DNA of 64,000 nucleotides, taken from positions 37,333 through 101,332 of the forward strand of contig WTGH01000044.1 in assembly GCA_011523655.1 (NCBI GenBank), read 5' to 3'. The stretch is from Rhodospirillaceae bacterium (GTDB lineage: Bacteria; Pseudomonadota; Alphaproteobacteria; Bin65). The translations under genes and the position numbers were made by a program. The notes under the pieces are model-generated. The model did not search any database and had not been told where the DNA came from. It saw only the letters and a program-made list of their open reading frames with translations. Positions 1-8,832 of this stretch are shown piece after piece (within the stretch, counting starts at the first letter, position 1; each line of letters opens with the position of its first letter).

Positions 1-375
1 ATCAGCCACGATCTCGGCGTCGTGCAGTATATGTGCGACGACGTGGCGGTGATGTATCTCGGCCAGGTCGTCGAGCATGCCGACCGGGTCTCGCTGTTCC
101 GCGAGCCCCTGCACCCCTACACCAATGCGCTGCTGTCGGCGGTGCCGTCGGCCGATCCCGTCCTGCGCGACCGGGCGAGCCGCATCCGCCTGGTCGGCGA
201 TCCGCCGAGCCCGATCGATCCGCCGCCGGGCTGCCGCTTCGCCTCGCGCTGCCCGTTCGCCGAAGACCGCTGCCGCGCCGAGGAACCCGCCCTGCGCACC
301 GTCGGCGAGGGCCACCGCGTCCGCTGCCACCTGGTCAGCGACGACGGCGTCCCGCCGCACCGGGCTTCGAATTGA
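1..375 (+). CDS. Peptide-type ABC transporter ATP-binding protein, C-terminal part
   Basis: This is the 3' end of an ATPase gene that is cut by the window edge. The frame opens at base 1 with ISHDL, the H-loop (switch) segment that follows the Walker B region in ABC ATPases. It continues through HPYTNALLSAVP and a Cys-rich tail (CRFASRCPFAEDRC), which is the oligopeptide/dipeptide C-terminal extension found in DppD, DppF, OppD and OppF. The protein would energise uptake of peptides or similar solutes at the inner membrane. No permease is visible on this side. The Dpp-like permeases at 45.6-47.6 kb are far away on the other strand and need not be its partners. Confidence 0.93.
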   Translation: MSHDLGVVQYMCDDVAVMYLGQVVEHADRVSLFREPLHPYTNALLSAVPSADPVLRDRASRIRLVGDPPSPIDPPPGCRFASRCPFAEDRCRAEEPALRTVGEGHRVRCHLVSDDGVPPHRASN

Positions 376-405
376 CCGGGCCTTCGGCGTAGCCCGGCCC
401 GCCGC

Positions 406-1089
406 TTACAGGCGGCCCGCCGGTTCTTTCCTCGGCGCGGTGCAGACGACGAGGCCGGCGATCAGGGCGGCGAAGACGGCCCAGCCCTGCCAGGCGCCCA
501 TGGTGAAGAGCGTGAGCGCGGAGATCGCAAGCCACAGCGCCGGGACGATGGCGAGCGGGACCGTCCACCGGCTGCGCGGCGCGAGCGCGAGCAGGGCGAG
601 AGTGGCGATGGCGGTCGGGTCGGGCGCAATGGCGAAGACCTCCGCCTCTTGCCACGGCCGGCCGTCGAGCGGCGCAAGCAGCGGCCAGGCGAACAGCGCC
701 GCCGCGAGGAGCCCGATGCCCGCCCCGGCCCGCGTCCCGCGCCCGGTGAAGGCCAGCCGTCCGGAGAGGCCGAGCGCCGCCAGCAGCGCGCCCTCGGCAT
801 AGAAGCCCCAGGCGAGCATCGGCGCGGCCCAGTTAATCGCGCCGTAGCGCAGCGCCAGGAACTGCCACCCGGCCCAGAACCAGGCCGCGGCCAGGGCGAG
901 GCCGAGCGCAGGGCCGCCCCACCGCCCGGACGGCCGCCGGCCCCGCACCATGCCGAACAGCAGCAAGGCGCCCGCCGCGATCAGCAGGAGCTGGGCCGGC
1001 CAGACCGCCGCGTTTTCCAGCGCGAACAGCCGCCAGTAGGCGCGCGGCGAGAACAGCAGGAAGTCTTCCGGCGCCCAGGATCCGGCCAT
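406..1089 (-). CDS. DUF6064-like integral membrane protein
   Basis: The 227-residue protein consists almost entirely of hydrophobic stretches, and I count about six or seven possible membrane segments. The N-terminus, with the WAPEDFLLFSPRAYWRLFALEN stretch near residues 5-26, resembles the DUF6064 family of small bacterial membrane proteins. Function is unknown and there are no catalytic motifs. The gene stands 19 nt downstream of the aldo/keto reductase on the same strand and may be co-transcribed with it. Family assignment is by pattern recall, so moderate confidence. Confidence 0.75.
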   Translation of the reverse strand: MAGSWAPEDFLLFSPRAYWRLFALENAAVWPAQLLLIAAGALLLFGMVRGRRPSGRWGGPALGLALAAAWFWAGWQFLALRYGAINWAAPMLAWGFYAEGALLAALGLSGRLAFTGRGTRAGAGIGLLAAALFAWPLLAPLDGRPWQEAEVFAIAPDPTAIATLALLALAPRSRWTVPLAIVPALWLAISALTLFTMGAWQGWAVFAALIAGLVVCTAPRKEPAGRL

Positions 1090-1108
1090 CGAGCGCCCCT
1101 ACGGCCGC

Positions 1109-2011
1109 CTAGAGGTCGCGCACATGCTCCGCCATACGCCGGCGTATGGCCGCATCCGGCATGGGCCCGAAGGCGGCCGACTTGTTCTCGCGCAGATGGT
1201 CGACCCGGCTGGTCGCGGGAATGGCGACGGTCACCGCAGGATGCGACAGGATGAATTTCAGCAGGAATTGCGGCCAGGTGGACACGCCGATCTCCCGCGC
1301 CCAGCCGGGCATCGGCCGGCCCGCGAGCCGGTCCGGCAGCCGGCCGCGCTGGAACGGCCGGTTGGCGATGACCGCGATGCCGCGCTCCCGGGCGAGCGGC
1401 AGCAGGCGCCGTTCCGCCTCCCGGTCAACGATATTGTAGGTGAGCTGGACGAAATCCGGCGGCCGGCGTTGCATGACCGTTTCCAGTTCGCCGTGCCGCC
1501 GCCCGTGCGACGTGGTCACGCCGGTATAATGCAGCCGGTCCGCCGCCTTCATCGCCTCCAGCGTGTCGAGGTTGCGCTCCCAGTCCCACAGATTGTGGAC
1601 CTGCAGCAGGTCGAAGCGCCCGACGCCCCAGCGCCGGGCGGTTTCGGCGATCTGCGCCGGGCCGTTGCCGGCGGAGGTCCAGACCTTGTCGGCCGAGAAC
1701 AGGCCCGGCGGCCGGTCCAGCCTCGCCAGCGCGTCGCCGATCACCGCCTGGGAGGAGCCGTACATGGGCGAGGAATCGATCATGCCGCCGCCCGCCGCGA
1801 AGAAGGCGGCCATGACGGCGCGGCATTCGGCGCGCAGCTTCGGATCGTCGCCGACATTGAAGGTGATCCAGCTGCCGAGCCCGACCGCCGGGACCGCCTC
1901 CCCGGTCGCCGGAATGCGCTTCGAGAGGGGCTTTGCCGCCGCATTCCCGGGCGCCGGCGCGGCCAGCGCAGCGCCCGCTCCGGCCAGCACCGCCCGGCGT
2001 GTCACGCGCAT
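1109..2011 (-). CDS. Aldo/keto reductase with Tat-type signal peptide
   Basis: The 300-residue NAD(P)H-dependent oxidoreductase of the AKR superfamily has the expected tetrad: Asp79 and Tyr84 (DSSPMYG), Lys109 (SADKVW) and His139 (LLQVHN). The first 26 residues carry twin arginines (TRRAVLAG), a hydrophobic Ala-rich core and a possible AXA cleavage site, so the enzyme is probably exported folded through Tat. The substrate is not predictable. The upstream 250 bases hold dispersed repeats and no gene. Confidence 0.88.
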   Translation of the reverse strand: MRVTRRAVLAGAGAALAAPAPGNAAAKPLSKRIPATGEAVPAVGLGSWITFNVGDDPKLRAECRAVMAAFFAAGGGMIDSSPMYGSSQAVIGDALARLDRPPGLFSADKVWTSAGNGPAQIAETARRWGVGRFDLLQVHNLWDWERNLDTLEAMKAADRLHYTGVTTSHGRRHGELETVMQRRPPDFVQLTYNIVDREAERRLLPLARERGIAVIANRPFQRGRLPDRLAGRPMPGWAREIGVSTWPQFLLKFILSHPAVTVAIPATSRVDHLRENKSAAFGPMPDAAIRRRMAEHVRDL

Positions 2012-2053
2012 GATAAGCCCTTTCTCATTCTCTTCCGGACGATGCGGCCCCCT

Positions 2054-2157
2054 TCGATACGCCCCGGCCCGGGGGCCGGGGCTACTCAGGATGAGGGGGA
2101 AGAGGACAGAACTCTACCAATCCCTCATCCCGAGTAGGCGCGCCAGCGCCGTATCGA
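2054..2157. repeat. Dispersed inverted-repeat doublet, family 2, copy 1
   Basis: Two palindromic arms face each other. The left arm runs from TCGATACGCCCC to CTACTCAGGATGA; the right arm mirrors it as TCATCCCGAGTAGGCGCG to CCGTATCGA. A second copy in the opposite orientation lies at 42076-42181. It is followed at 2161-2184 by the GCCTGCCCTGAGC...GTCGAAGGGG motif that also follows the second copy. No coding potential. Confidence 0.8.
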
Positions 2158-2259
2158 GAGCCTGCCCTGAGCTTGTCGAAGGGGACGCCGCGGTCTCATT
2201 CCGGACGTATGAACGCACAGGATTCCGGTACCGAACGGTTTGAGAGTCAAGAGGTACCG

Positions 2260-3699
2260 CTACCGGCGCAGCGCGGCGGCGATGCCGGGCAGGATCGCGC
2301 ACAGGCGCAAGGCGATGAAGGGGGCGCCCTGCTGGTCGGCGAAGGCGCCGTAGGTCAGCGGGCCGACGATCCGCAAATGCGGATCCGGGTGTCCGCCGGC
2401 GCCGAGTGCCCGGCATTCCTCGTCGACATCGAAACCGATGCCGGTTGGATGCGCCGCCGCATAGCCGTGCGACGCCAGGGACGCGATGAACGGGTTGTCC
2501 GACCGGTCCGGCCGCAGGTCGGGTCCGGTGCAGTTCACCACGGCGCCGAACCGTTCGCGGCGGCGGCCGCCGCTGCCCCGGCGCCGCAGTGTGACCGACA
2601 GGGCGTCGCCGTCGCGTGCCGCCGATTCGCAGAAGGCGGCCTCGAACGACAGCTGCCCGGCGGCTTCCGCCTCGGCGATGCGTACCTCGATCTGGTGCGG
2701 CAGCTGGAAGCGGTGGACGTCGTACCAGACCCGCAGATGGCGCAGGAAGCGGCGCTTCTCCACCAGCGGCAGGGCCGGCCAGACCTCCCAGACCGAATCG
2801 CGCAGGTCGCCGAACGGCCCGAACCAGTCGCCGCCCGCGGCTTCGGCCCGGCGCACCGCGGCGCGCAGCGTGCGCAGCAGGCTCAGGGCAGTCCCGTGCC
2901 GGCCGTGCGCCTCCGTGAACAGGGACACCGGCCGCCGGATCCGGTCCACGATATCGGGCGGCAGGCCGGCCGCCGTCTCCGGTTTCGGGCGGGGGCGCAG
3001 GCCGCGGCGCGCGACCGCCGTAATCGGCCCGGTGTGTCCGTTGCGCAGCAGCACCGCGATCGCGTCCGACGCGGTCTGCGACATGCCCAGGACCAGGATC
3101 CTGGCATCCGCCGGAATGTCCCCCAGCCGTCCCGGGTCCCACGGATCGGCGATGAAGCCCGGATGGCCGGAGACCGCGCCGTCGAACGGCGGCGGCGCGC
3201 GCGGGCGCTCGTAGCCGGCGGCGAGCACGACCAGCCGGGCATCCAGCGCCTGCCCGTCGGACAGGTCCAGCCGGTAGCCGGCGGCGCTTCGGCGGGCGGC
3301 GAGGGCGCGCGCCCGGATGTGCCTGATCGTCGAGCCGGAGGCGTTGCCGGCCATATGGCTGCGAAGCTGCTCTTCGACGTAGCGCCCGAATTCGCCGCGC
3401 CGCGGGTAGAGATTGCCGTCCGGGCCCATTGCCTCCGGATCGAACGCCTCCGGACCGCCCCGTTCGGCGTACCAGCCGGGCAGGTGGTCCGGCGCGTCGG
3501 GATAGACGAAATGGATCTGCAGCGGCGCGTTCAGCCGGTGGTCCGGGTCTTCGGTGTCGTAGGCGACGCCGCGGCCAAACCGTTCGCGCGGCTCGACAAT
3601 CGCGACGTCGAGCGGCCGTCCGGCCAGTCGCGACAGATGGATCGCGAAGCCGGCGCCGGTGAAGCCGCCGCCGACCACGGCGACGTCGGCCGCCGTCAC
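2260..3699 (-). CDS. FAD/NAD(P)-binding protein (FAD-NAD(P)-binding domain family)
   Basis: The 479-residue flavoprotein starts with a Rossmann dinucleotide-binding motif (VAVVGGGFTGAG, Gly10-Gly15 region), and the VVLAAGYERPR segment follows the first half, as in two-dinucleotide-fold oxidoreductases. A second nucleotide-binding stretch (ILVLGMSQTASDAI) sits near the middle. The layout fits proteins of the FAD-NAD(P)-binding family (HpnW/YdhS-like) that often lack a known substrate. It ends 37 nt before the acyl-CoA dehydrogenase stop, but both genes have their own start, so co-regulation is uncertain. Confidence 0.85.
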   Translation of the reverse strand: MTAADVAVVGGGFTGAGFAIHLSRLAGRPLDVAIVEPRERFGRGVAYDTEDPDHRLNAPLQIHFVYPDAPDHLPGWYAERGGPEAFDPEAMGPDGNLYPRRGEFGRYVEEQLRSHMAGNASGSTIRHIRARALAARRSAAGYRLDLSDGQALDARLVVLAAGYERPRAPPPFDGAVSGHPGFIADPWDPGRLGDIPADARILVLGMSQTASDAIAVLLRNGHTGPITAVARRGLRPRPKPETAAGLPPDIVDRIRRPVSLFTEAHGRHGTALSLLRTLRAAVRRAEAAGGDWFGPFGDLRDSVWEVWPALPLVEKRRFLRHLRVWYDVHRFQLPHQIEVRIAEAEAAGQLSFEAAFCESAARDGDALSVTLRRRGSGGRRRERFGAVVNCTGPDLRPDRSDNPFIASLASHGYAAAHPTGIGFDVDEECRALGAGGHPDPHLRIVGPLTYGAFADQQGAPFIALRLCAILPGIAAALRR

Positions 3700-3736
3700 C
3701 GGAGCCTCCCGGAAAACCCGACCGAAGCCCGGCGCC

Positions 3737-4882
3737 TCACATGCGCTTGGCGACTTCCTCGAGCATAACCTCGGTCGCGCCGCCGCCGATCGAGGCGACC
3801 CTCGCGTCCCGGCTCATCCGCTCGATCGGGCTTTCGCGCATATAGCCCATGCCGCCGTGGAGCTGGACGCAGTCGTACATCGTCCGGTTGACCAGCTCGC
3901 CGCCCAGCGCCTTGAGCATCGAAACCTCCTTCACGCAGTCCCGGCCCTCGGAGACCAACCATGCGCAGTGATAGGTCAGGTGGCGGAAGGCCTCGGCCTC
4001 GGTCGCCAGCGTCGCCAGCTTGTGGCGCACCACCTGCTTGTCCCACAGGGTGCCGCCGAAGGCCTTGCGGTCCTTGACATAGTGCGTGGTGATGTCCAGC
4101 GCGCTCTGGATCGAACCGGCGTTCATCGCGCCGGCGACCAGCCGCTCGTTCTGGAAATTCATCATGACGGCGTAGAAGCCCTTGTTCTCCTCGCCGAGGA
4201 TGTTCTCGTAGGGGATTTCGCAGTCGTCGAAGACCAGTTCGGCGGTGTCCGAGCAGCGCCAGCCGTGCTTGTCGAGCTTCTTGGCGACCGTGAAGCCCGG
4301 CGCGCCCTTCTCGACGATGAACATGGATATGCCGCGCGAGCCCTTGGCGTGCGGATCGGTGCGCGCGGCGACGAAATAGACGTCGGACAGAACGCCGTTG
4401 GTGATGAACACCTTGGCGCCGTTCAGCACCCAGCGGTCGTTGCCCTTGCGCTCCGCCCTTGTCTTGAGCGCGGCGACGTCCGAGCCGCCGTCCGGCTCCG
4501 TCACCGCGATGCTGCTGACCTTGCGGCCGGCGATCAGGTCGGGCAGCAGGCGCCGTTTCTGCTCATCCGTGCCGGCGTTGATCAGGTGCGGCACCGCCAT
4601 CTCGGCATGGGCCGAGGTGCTGCCGCAGAAGCCGCCATAGCTGGATTTGCCGAGCTCTTCCCACTGGGCGACCATGGCGACCGGCCCCATGTCCGTGCCG
4701 CCGTAGGCCTCCGGCGCCTGGACGCCGAAGAAGCCGAGCTCGCCCATGCGGGCGAACACGCTGCGCGGGATTTCCTCGGCGTCCTCCCAGGCGTCGCCGT
4801 GCGGCTCGACCTCCTCCGCGATGAAGCGGCGCGCGGTCTCGCGCAGGATGTTGTGCTCTTCGGTGAGATAGACGGTGTCCAT
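3737..4882 (-). CDS. Acyl-CoA dehydrogenase family protein
   Basis: The 381-residue length is typical of the soluble FAD acyl-CoA dehydrogenases, which perform alpha,beta-dehydrogenation of acyl-CoAs and pass electrons to ETF. The signature regions are present: AVTEPDGGSD near residue 130, and the C-terminal QLHGGMGYMRESP...RDAR block. Glu350 in that block matches the position of the catalytic base in medium-chain enzymes. There is no ETF, enoyl-CoA hydratase or thiolase next to it, so the substrate remains open. Confidence 0.93.
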   Translation of the reverse strand: MDTVYLTEEHNILRETARRFIAEEVEPHGDAWEDAEEIPRSVFARMGELGFFGVQAPEAYGGTDMGPVAMVAQWEELGKSSYGGFCGSTSAHAEMAVPHLINAGTDEQKRRLLPDLIAGRKVSSIAVTEPDGGSDVAALKTRAERKGNDRWVLNGAKVFITNGVLSDVYFVAARTDPHAKGSRGISMFIVEKGAPGFTVAKKLDKHGWRCSDTAELVFDDCEIPYENILGEENKGFYAVMMNFQNERLVAGAMNAGSIQSALDITTHYVKDRKAFGGTLWDKQVVRHKLATLATEAEAFRHLTYHCAWLVSEGRDCVKEVSMLKALGGELVNRTMYDCVQLHGGMGYMRESPIERMSRDARVASIGGGATEVMLEEVAKRM

Positions 4883-5011
4883 GGCGGCCGGCGGGATGTT
4901 GTTGATCGGCCGGAAGGTTGTAGTCCCGCTGCCGGTCGATGAAAAGCCGCGCTGCCGGGCCCGGGTTGCCGGCGAATCGATCCACCGTAAGGGAGGGTTT
5001 GGCGGCGTCCC

Positions 5012-5701
5012 CTAGGGCCCATCCTCCCGTATTGCCCGCCTGGCGCTTGCCCACGCCGCGATCAGGGCGGCGACGGCCGCGGCCGGATCGCGGGCGGCCA
5101 TGACGGTGCCCATGACGGCCGCGCCGTCGGCGCCCGCAGCGCGGCACGCGCCGATCGTTTCGGCGGTCACGCCGCCGAGGGCGAGCGCGCGGCAGCCGGC
5201 CGGGCGCAGTTGTGCCGCGGCGGCTTCAAGCGTTTCCACGCCCAGGGCCGGACCGTAGCCGGGCTTGCTGCCGGTCGCGAAGACCGGGCTGAGGGTGACG
5301 TAGTCCGCGCCCGCCGCAGCGGCCTCCCGGACCGCGGCAAGGCTGTGGCAGGACTTGCCGAGCAGGCGCGAGTCCGGCGCCCGCCGCCGCGCATCCGCAA
5401 TATCGCCGTCCCGCGGCAGATGCCAGGCGGCGATCCCTTTGGCTACCCCTTCGGCTTCGGGCGCCGGGTTCCCGTGCAGGCCGACCGCCGCGCCGGCCGG
5501 CGCATTCCGGGCGAGCCGCCGGACCAGATCGCGTTGTTCGGCCAGCGGCAGGTCCTTTTCCCGGACGCTGATCCAGCGCGCGCCGGCCTCGAACGCGGCG
5601 GCGGCAATATCCTCCAGGGGCAGCCGCGCCCGCCGCCGGTCGGTGACGATCATCAGGGGCGGATCGGGCAGGGGGCTGCGTTCGGCTCCGGGCAGGTCCA
5701 T
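5012..5701 (-). CDS. thiE: Thiamine phosphate synthase (ThiE/TenI family)
   Basis: The 229-residue TIM-barrel protein is the last gene of the thi operon. ThiE joins the HMP-pyrophosphate and thiazole-phosphate halves into thiamine phosphate. VTDRR at residues 19-23, ISVREKD near 45 and the SPVFATGSKPGYGP phosphate-loop region are recognisable. The GPVFPT-type loop of textbook ThiE is altered, and TenI (thiazole tautomerase) has the same fold, so I cannot fully separate the two. Position directly after thiG is typical of either. It starts 14 nt after thiG ends. Confidence 0.87.
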   Translation of the reverse strand: MDLPGAERSPLPDPPLMIVTDRRRARLPLEDIAAAAFEAGARWISVREKDLPLAEQRDLVRRLARNAPAGAAVGLHGNPAPEAEGVAKGIAAWHLPRDGDIADARRRAPDSRLLGKSCHSLAAVREAAAAGADYVTLSPVFATGSKPGYGPALGVETLEAAAAQLRPAGCRALALGGVTAETIGACRAAGADGAAVMGTVMAARDPAAAVAALIAAWASARRAIREDGP

Positions 5702-5715
5702 CGCGCCGGCCGCGC

Positions 5716-6504
<789 letters not shown>

Positions 6505-6708
6505 CTATCCGCCGCGGAAGGGTTTGACGATCTCGACGGCATCGCCGGCGCCGAGCGCCCGATCCGTCCAGTCCCGGCGCGGCACCACGGCTTCATTCAC
6601 GGCAACGGCGACGCCGCGCGCCTCGGCGTCGATGCCCTGCTCGTCGAGCAGGGTCCGCACGGTCGCCGCCGCCGTGTCCACCGGGTTGCCGTTCAGCACG
6701 ATCTTCAT
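6505..6708 (-). CDS. thiS: Sulfur carrier protein ThiS
   Basis: The 67-residue beta-grasp sulfur carrier ends exactly in Gly66-Gly67 (EIVKPFRGG). The terminal Gly is adenylated and converted to a thiocarboxylate, which donates sulfur to ThiG. The start KIVLNGNP and the AVAVNEAVV strand are typical. It lies 6 nt after the end of thiO and 15 nt before thiG. No ThiF is seen in the window. This protein also serves as an internal yardstick for the Gly-Gly protein at 33.3 kb. Confidence 0.97.
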   Translation of the reverse strand: MKIVLNGNPVDTAAATVRTLLDEQGIDAEARGVAVAVNEAVVPRRDWTDRALGAGDAVEIVKPFRGG

Positions 6709-6714
6709 CGCCGG

Positions 6715-7896
6715 CTACTCCGCCGCCAGCGCCGCCGGCCCGGGTTCGACCGCCGGGTCGAAGCGCGCCAGCGTGAACGGGGCCAGCGCGGGGTCGAGCG
6801 CGCCGGTCAGGACGAAGCGGCTCACCAGGTCGGCCGTTACCGGCGCCAGCAGGATGCCGTTGCGGTGGTGCCCGGTCGCGTAGACCAGGCCGTCGACCGG
6901 GCCGGGCCCGAGGATTGGCGCGTCGTCGCGCGAGCCCGGCCGGAAGCCGACCCAGGTTTCCGCGATCGGCAATTCCTCGATCCCCGGCAGGGCGCGCCAG
7001 GCGGCGTCGAGCAGGGCATACTGGCCGCCGGCGGTGATCGTGTCGTCAAAGCCCTTTTCCTCCACCGTCGCGCCGATCAGCAGGCGTCCGTCGCGCCGCG
7101 GCACCAGGTAGACGCCCGGCGCCCACAGCACATGGCACAGGAGCGGTGCGTCCGGGTCCATCTGCAACGCCAGCATCTGGCCCTTGACCGGGCGGACCGG
7201 CGGCAGGGCGGCCGGTTCGAGCCCGCCGACCGTGCGCGACCATGCGCCGGCGGCGAGGACGACGGCATCGGCCGGCACGGTCTCGCCCGCGACGACGACC
7301 CCGGCGGCCCGGCTGTCGCCGATCCCGACGGCCTCGACCGCACTGTCCGGATGCAGCCGCGCGCCAGCGCGGGCGGCGGCCTCCGCCAGCGCCGCGGTGA
7401 GCGCGCGGTTATCGACCTGGTGATCGTTCGGGCTCCAGACGGCGGCCGGAATTCGGGGATTGAGATACGGTTCGCGCTGCCGCGCTTCGCCGCCGCCGAT
7501 CAGCGCGACGTCGACCCCGGCGCCGCGATGAAAGTCGTGAAGGAAGCGCAGGTGGCGCTCGTCGTCGCGCGTCAGGGCGATGACCAGCGTACCGTCGCCG
7601 CGATAGCCGATATCCCGCCCGCTCGCCGCTTCGACTTCCCCGGCGAAGGCCGGCCACGCCCGCTGGCTGCGCAGGTTGAGCTGCAGCAGGGCCAGTTCGC
7701 CCGGTTCGGTTTCGACGCCGGTTGCGAGCATCCCGGCGGCGGCGTGGCTGGCGCCCCGGCCGATCGCGCCCTTGTCGAAGATATCGACCCGGCAGCCGGC
7801 CTGGGCCAGCCGCCAGCCGATGCCCAGCCCGCACACGCCGGCGCCGATGATCGCGACGGTTTCCGGGCGCCGGGTATGGGTATGCGGGGTCTGAAT
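6715..7896 (-). CDS. thiO: Glycine oxidase ThiO, probable ATT start
   Basis: ThiO is an FAD amine oxidase that converts glycine to dehydroglycine for thiazole synthesis. The first ATG/GTG/TTG in the frame is a GTG at 7836, but that start would remove most of the dinucleotide motif (AIIGAGVCGLG). Upstream, the frame stays open into the riboswitch without an ATG, GTG or TTG. An in-frame ATT at 7896-7894 has AGGGAG seven bases before it and gives 393 residues with an intact Rossmann motif, so I chose it. The rest (GAIGRGASHAAAGML, GHHRNGILLAPVTA near the C-terminus) is standard ThiO. First gene of thiO-thiS-thiG-thiE. Confidence 0.85.
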   Translation of the reverse strand: MQTPHTHTRRPETVAIIGAGVCGLGIGWRLAQAGCRVDIFDKGAIGRGASHAAAGMLATGVETEPGELALLQLNLRSQRAWPAFAGEVEAASGRDIGYRGDGTLVIALTRDDERHLRFLHDFHRGAGVDVALIGGGEARQREPYLNPRIPAAVWSPNDHQVDNRALTAALAEAAARAGARLHPDSAVEAVGIGDSRAAGVVVAGETVPADAVVLAAGAWSRTVGGLEPAALPPVRPVKGQMLALQMDPDAPLLCHVLWAPGVYLVPRRDGRLLIGATVEEKGFDDTITAGGQYALLDAAWRALPGIEELPIAETWVGFRPGSRDDAPILGPGPVDGLVYATGHHRNGILLAPVTADLVSRFVLTGALDPALAPFTLARFDPAVEPGPAALAAE

Positions 7897-7903
7897 CGGA
7901 CGG

Positions 7904-7993
7904 CTCCCTACGCTGGCATGACCCAGGTCAGGTTCGACGGGTATGATCTCAGACGCCCGGCGCCGCTTGAGCGGCCGGACGACACCCCGGCGG
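7904..7993 (-). promoter_or_regulatory. TPP riboswitch (THI element)
   Basis: On the minus strand the conserved thi-box elements appear in order: CCGGGGTGTC, then GTCTGAGAT, ACCCGTCGAACCTGA and finally CTGGGTCATGCCAGCGTAGGGAG (split here at 7926). These form the helices that bind thiamine pyrophosphate. The 3' strand of the closing stem contains the AGGGAG that would be the thiO ribosome-binding site, so TPP binding probably blocks translation initiation directly. It precedes thiO by 7 nt if ATT is the start. Confidence 0.96.
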
Positions 7994-8087
7994 AACTTCG
8001 ATCCCGCAAGACTAGCCCACCGCCGGCCGTCGCGCCAGTGCCGTTGCGTCGCCGGCCCGTCGAAGCGTTGCGGAATGCAGGGAGGAA

Positions 8088-8116
8088 TTGACCAAATGTA
8101 GCCAAATGGCTACATC
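8088..8116 (+). promoter_or_regulatory. Putative promoter of the toxin-antitoxin operon
   Basis: TTGACC at 8088-8093 and TACATC at 8111-8116 are separated by 17 nt. The -35 box is good and the -10 box is poor. Initiation about 7 nt downstream would fall at the ATG at 8123, which suggests a leaderless message. The element overlaps the palindrome at 8097-8114. Confidence 0.45.
8097..8114. promoter_or_regulatory. Perfect palindrome, likely autoregulatory operator
   Basis: TGTAGCCAAATGGCTACA has two 8-bp arms around a 2-bp centre. It lies between the putative -35 and -10 boxes of the toxin-antitoxin promoter. Antitoxins of this kind repress their own operons through such sites, and the HTH antitoxin encoded at 8423 is the natural candidate binder. 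Confidence 0.7.
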
Positions 8117-8122
8117 TTGCGC

Positions 8123-8413
8123 ATGTTCGAGGTCCGCAAGACGGAGTTCTATGCCAAGTGGCTGGACAGTTTGCGGGACGAACGCGCCAGGGCTCGCGTC
8201 CTCGTCCGGGTCGAGCGTCTGGCTGTCGGAAATCCGGGAGATGTCAGGCCCGTCGGCGAAGGCGTTTCGGAACTGCGGATCGACTACGGACCGGGCTACC
8301 GGGTGTATTTCAAAAAGCAGGGGCACATGATCGTCATTCTGCTGGCCGGCGGAGACAAGCGAACCCAGAGCCGGGATATCGAGACGGCCCTGCGCCTCGC
8401 ACGAAATCTGTAG
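8123..8413 (+). CDS. RelE/ParE-superfamily toxin (HigB-like, phage Gp49 type)
   Basis: The 96-residue protein belongs to the family called addiction module killer protein. It starts FEVRKTEFYAKWLDSL and ends with YRVYFKKQ...LLAGGDKRTQSRDIETA, both hallmarks of this group. Members are ribosome-dependent mRNA interferases or related growth inhibitors. An in-frame TTG at 8117 is an alternative start, but ATG at 8123 matches the leaderless promoter geometry. The antitoxin gene follows after 9 nt. Toxin-first order is the HigBA arrangement. Confidence 0.93.
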   Translation: MFEVRKTEFYAKWLDSLRDERARARVLVRVERLAVGNPGDVRPVGEGVSELRIDYGPGYRVYFKKQGHMIVILLAGGDKRTQSRDIETALRLARNL

Positions 8414-8422
8414 GTAGACGCC

Positions 8423-8758
8423 ATGACCAAGACCGCCACTTCACCCTACGATGTCGCCGAGCACCTGCGCACGCCGGCGGACATGGCGGCGTATCTGGAC
8501 GCTTCTATCGAGGAAGCCGATGGCGACGCAGCGTTTATCGCCAAGGCGCTCGGCGATATCGCCCGTGCCAAGGGCATGTCGCAAATTGCGTGCGATGCCG
8601 GCCTGTCCCGAGAAAGCCTCTACAAAGCGCTCTCGGGAGACCGCAATCCGGGTCTGGACACGGTTCTCAAGGTCGTCGGCGCCCTGGGACTGAAATTGCG
8701 CGCCGAAGCGGCGCCCGATACGGACGCGGCCGGGCGAGGTGCATCGGAACGTCGCTGA
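8423..8758 (+). CDS. HigA-like HTH antitoxin
   Basis: The 111-residue partner of the toxin is a member of the addiction module antidote family. Residues 1-50 (YDVAEHLRTPADMAAYLDA...) form the toxin-binding part typical of the family. Residues 52-90 hold a Cro/C1-like helix-turn-helix (MSQIACDAGLSRESLYKALS...PGLDTVLKVVGALGL). It likely neutralises the toxin and represses the operon through the palindrome at 8097-8114. The last 15 residues are low complexity. Confidence 0.93.
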   Translation: MTKTATSPYDVAEHLRTPADMAAYLDASIEEADGDAAFIAKALGDIARAKGMSQIACDAGLSRESLYKALSGDRNPGLDTVLKVVGALGLKLRAEAAPDTDAAGRGASERR

Positions 8759-8832
8759 AACCGCCTGCGGACCCCGGTGTCAGCCTGGCTCCGGACGCCG
8801 GATCGGGGTCCGGCGCGACACGGAGAAACGGG

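Noticed and set aside
8096..8101. ATG-TAG after GGAGG as a regulatory minimal frame
   Set aside because: It would lie upstream of the predicted start site, so it is probably not transcribed; kept only as a note in the toxin-antitoxin finding.
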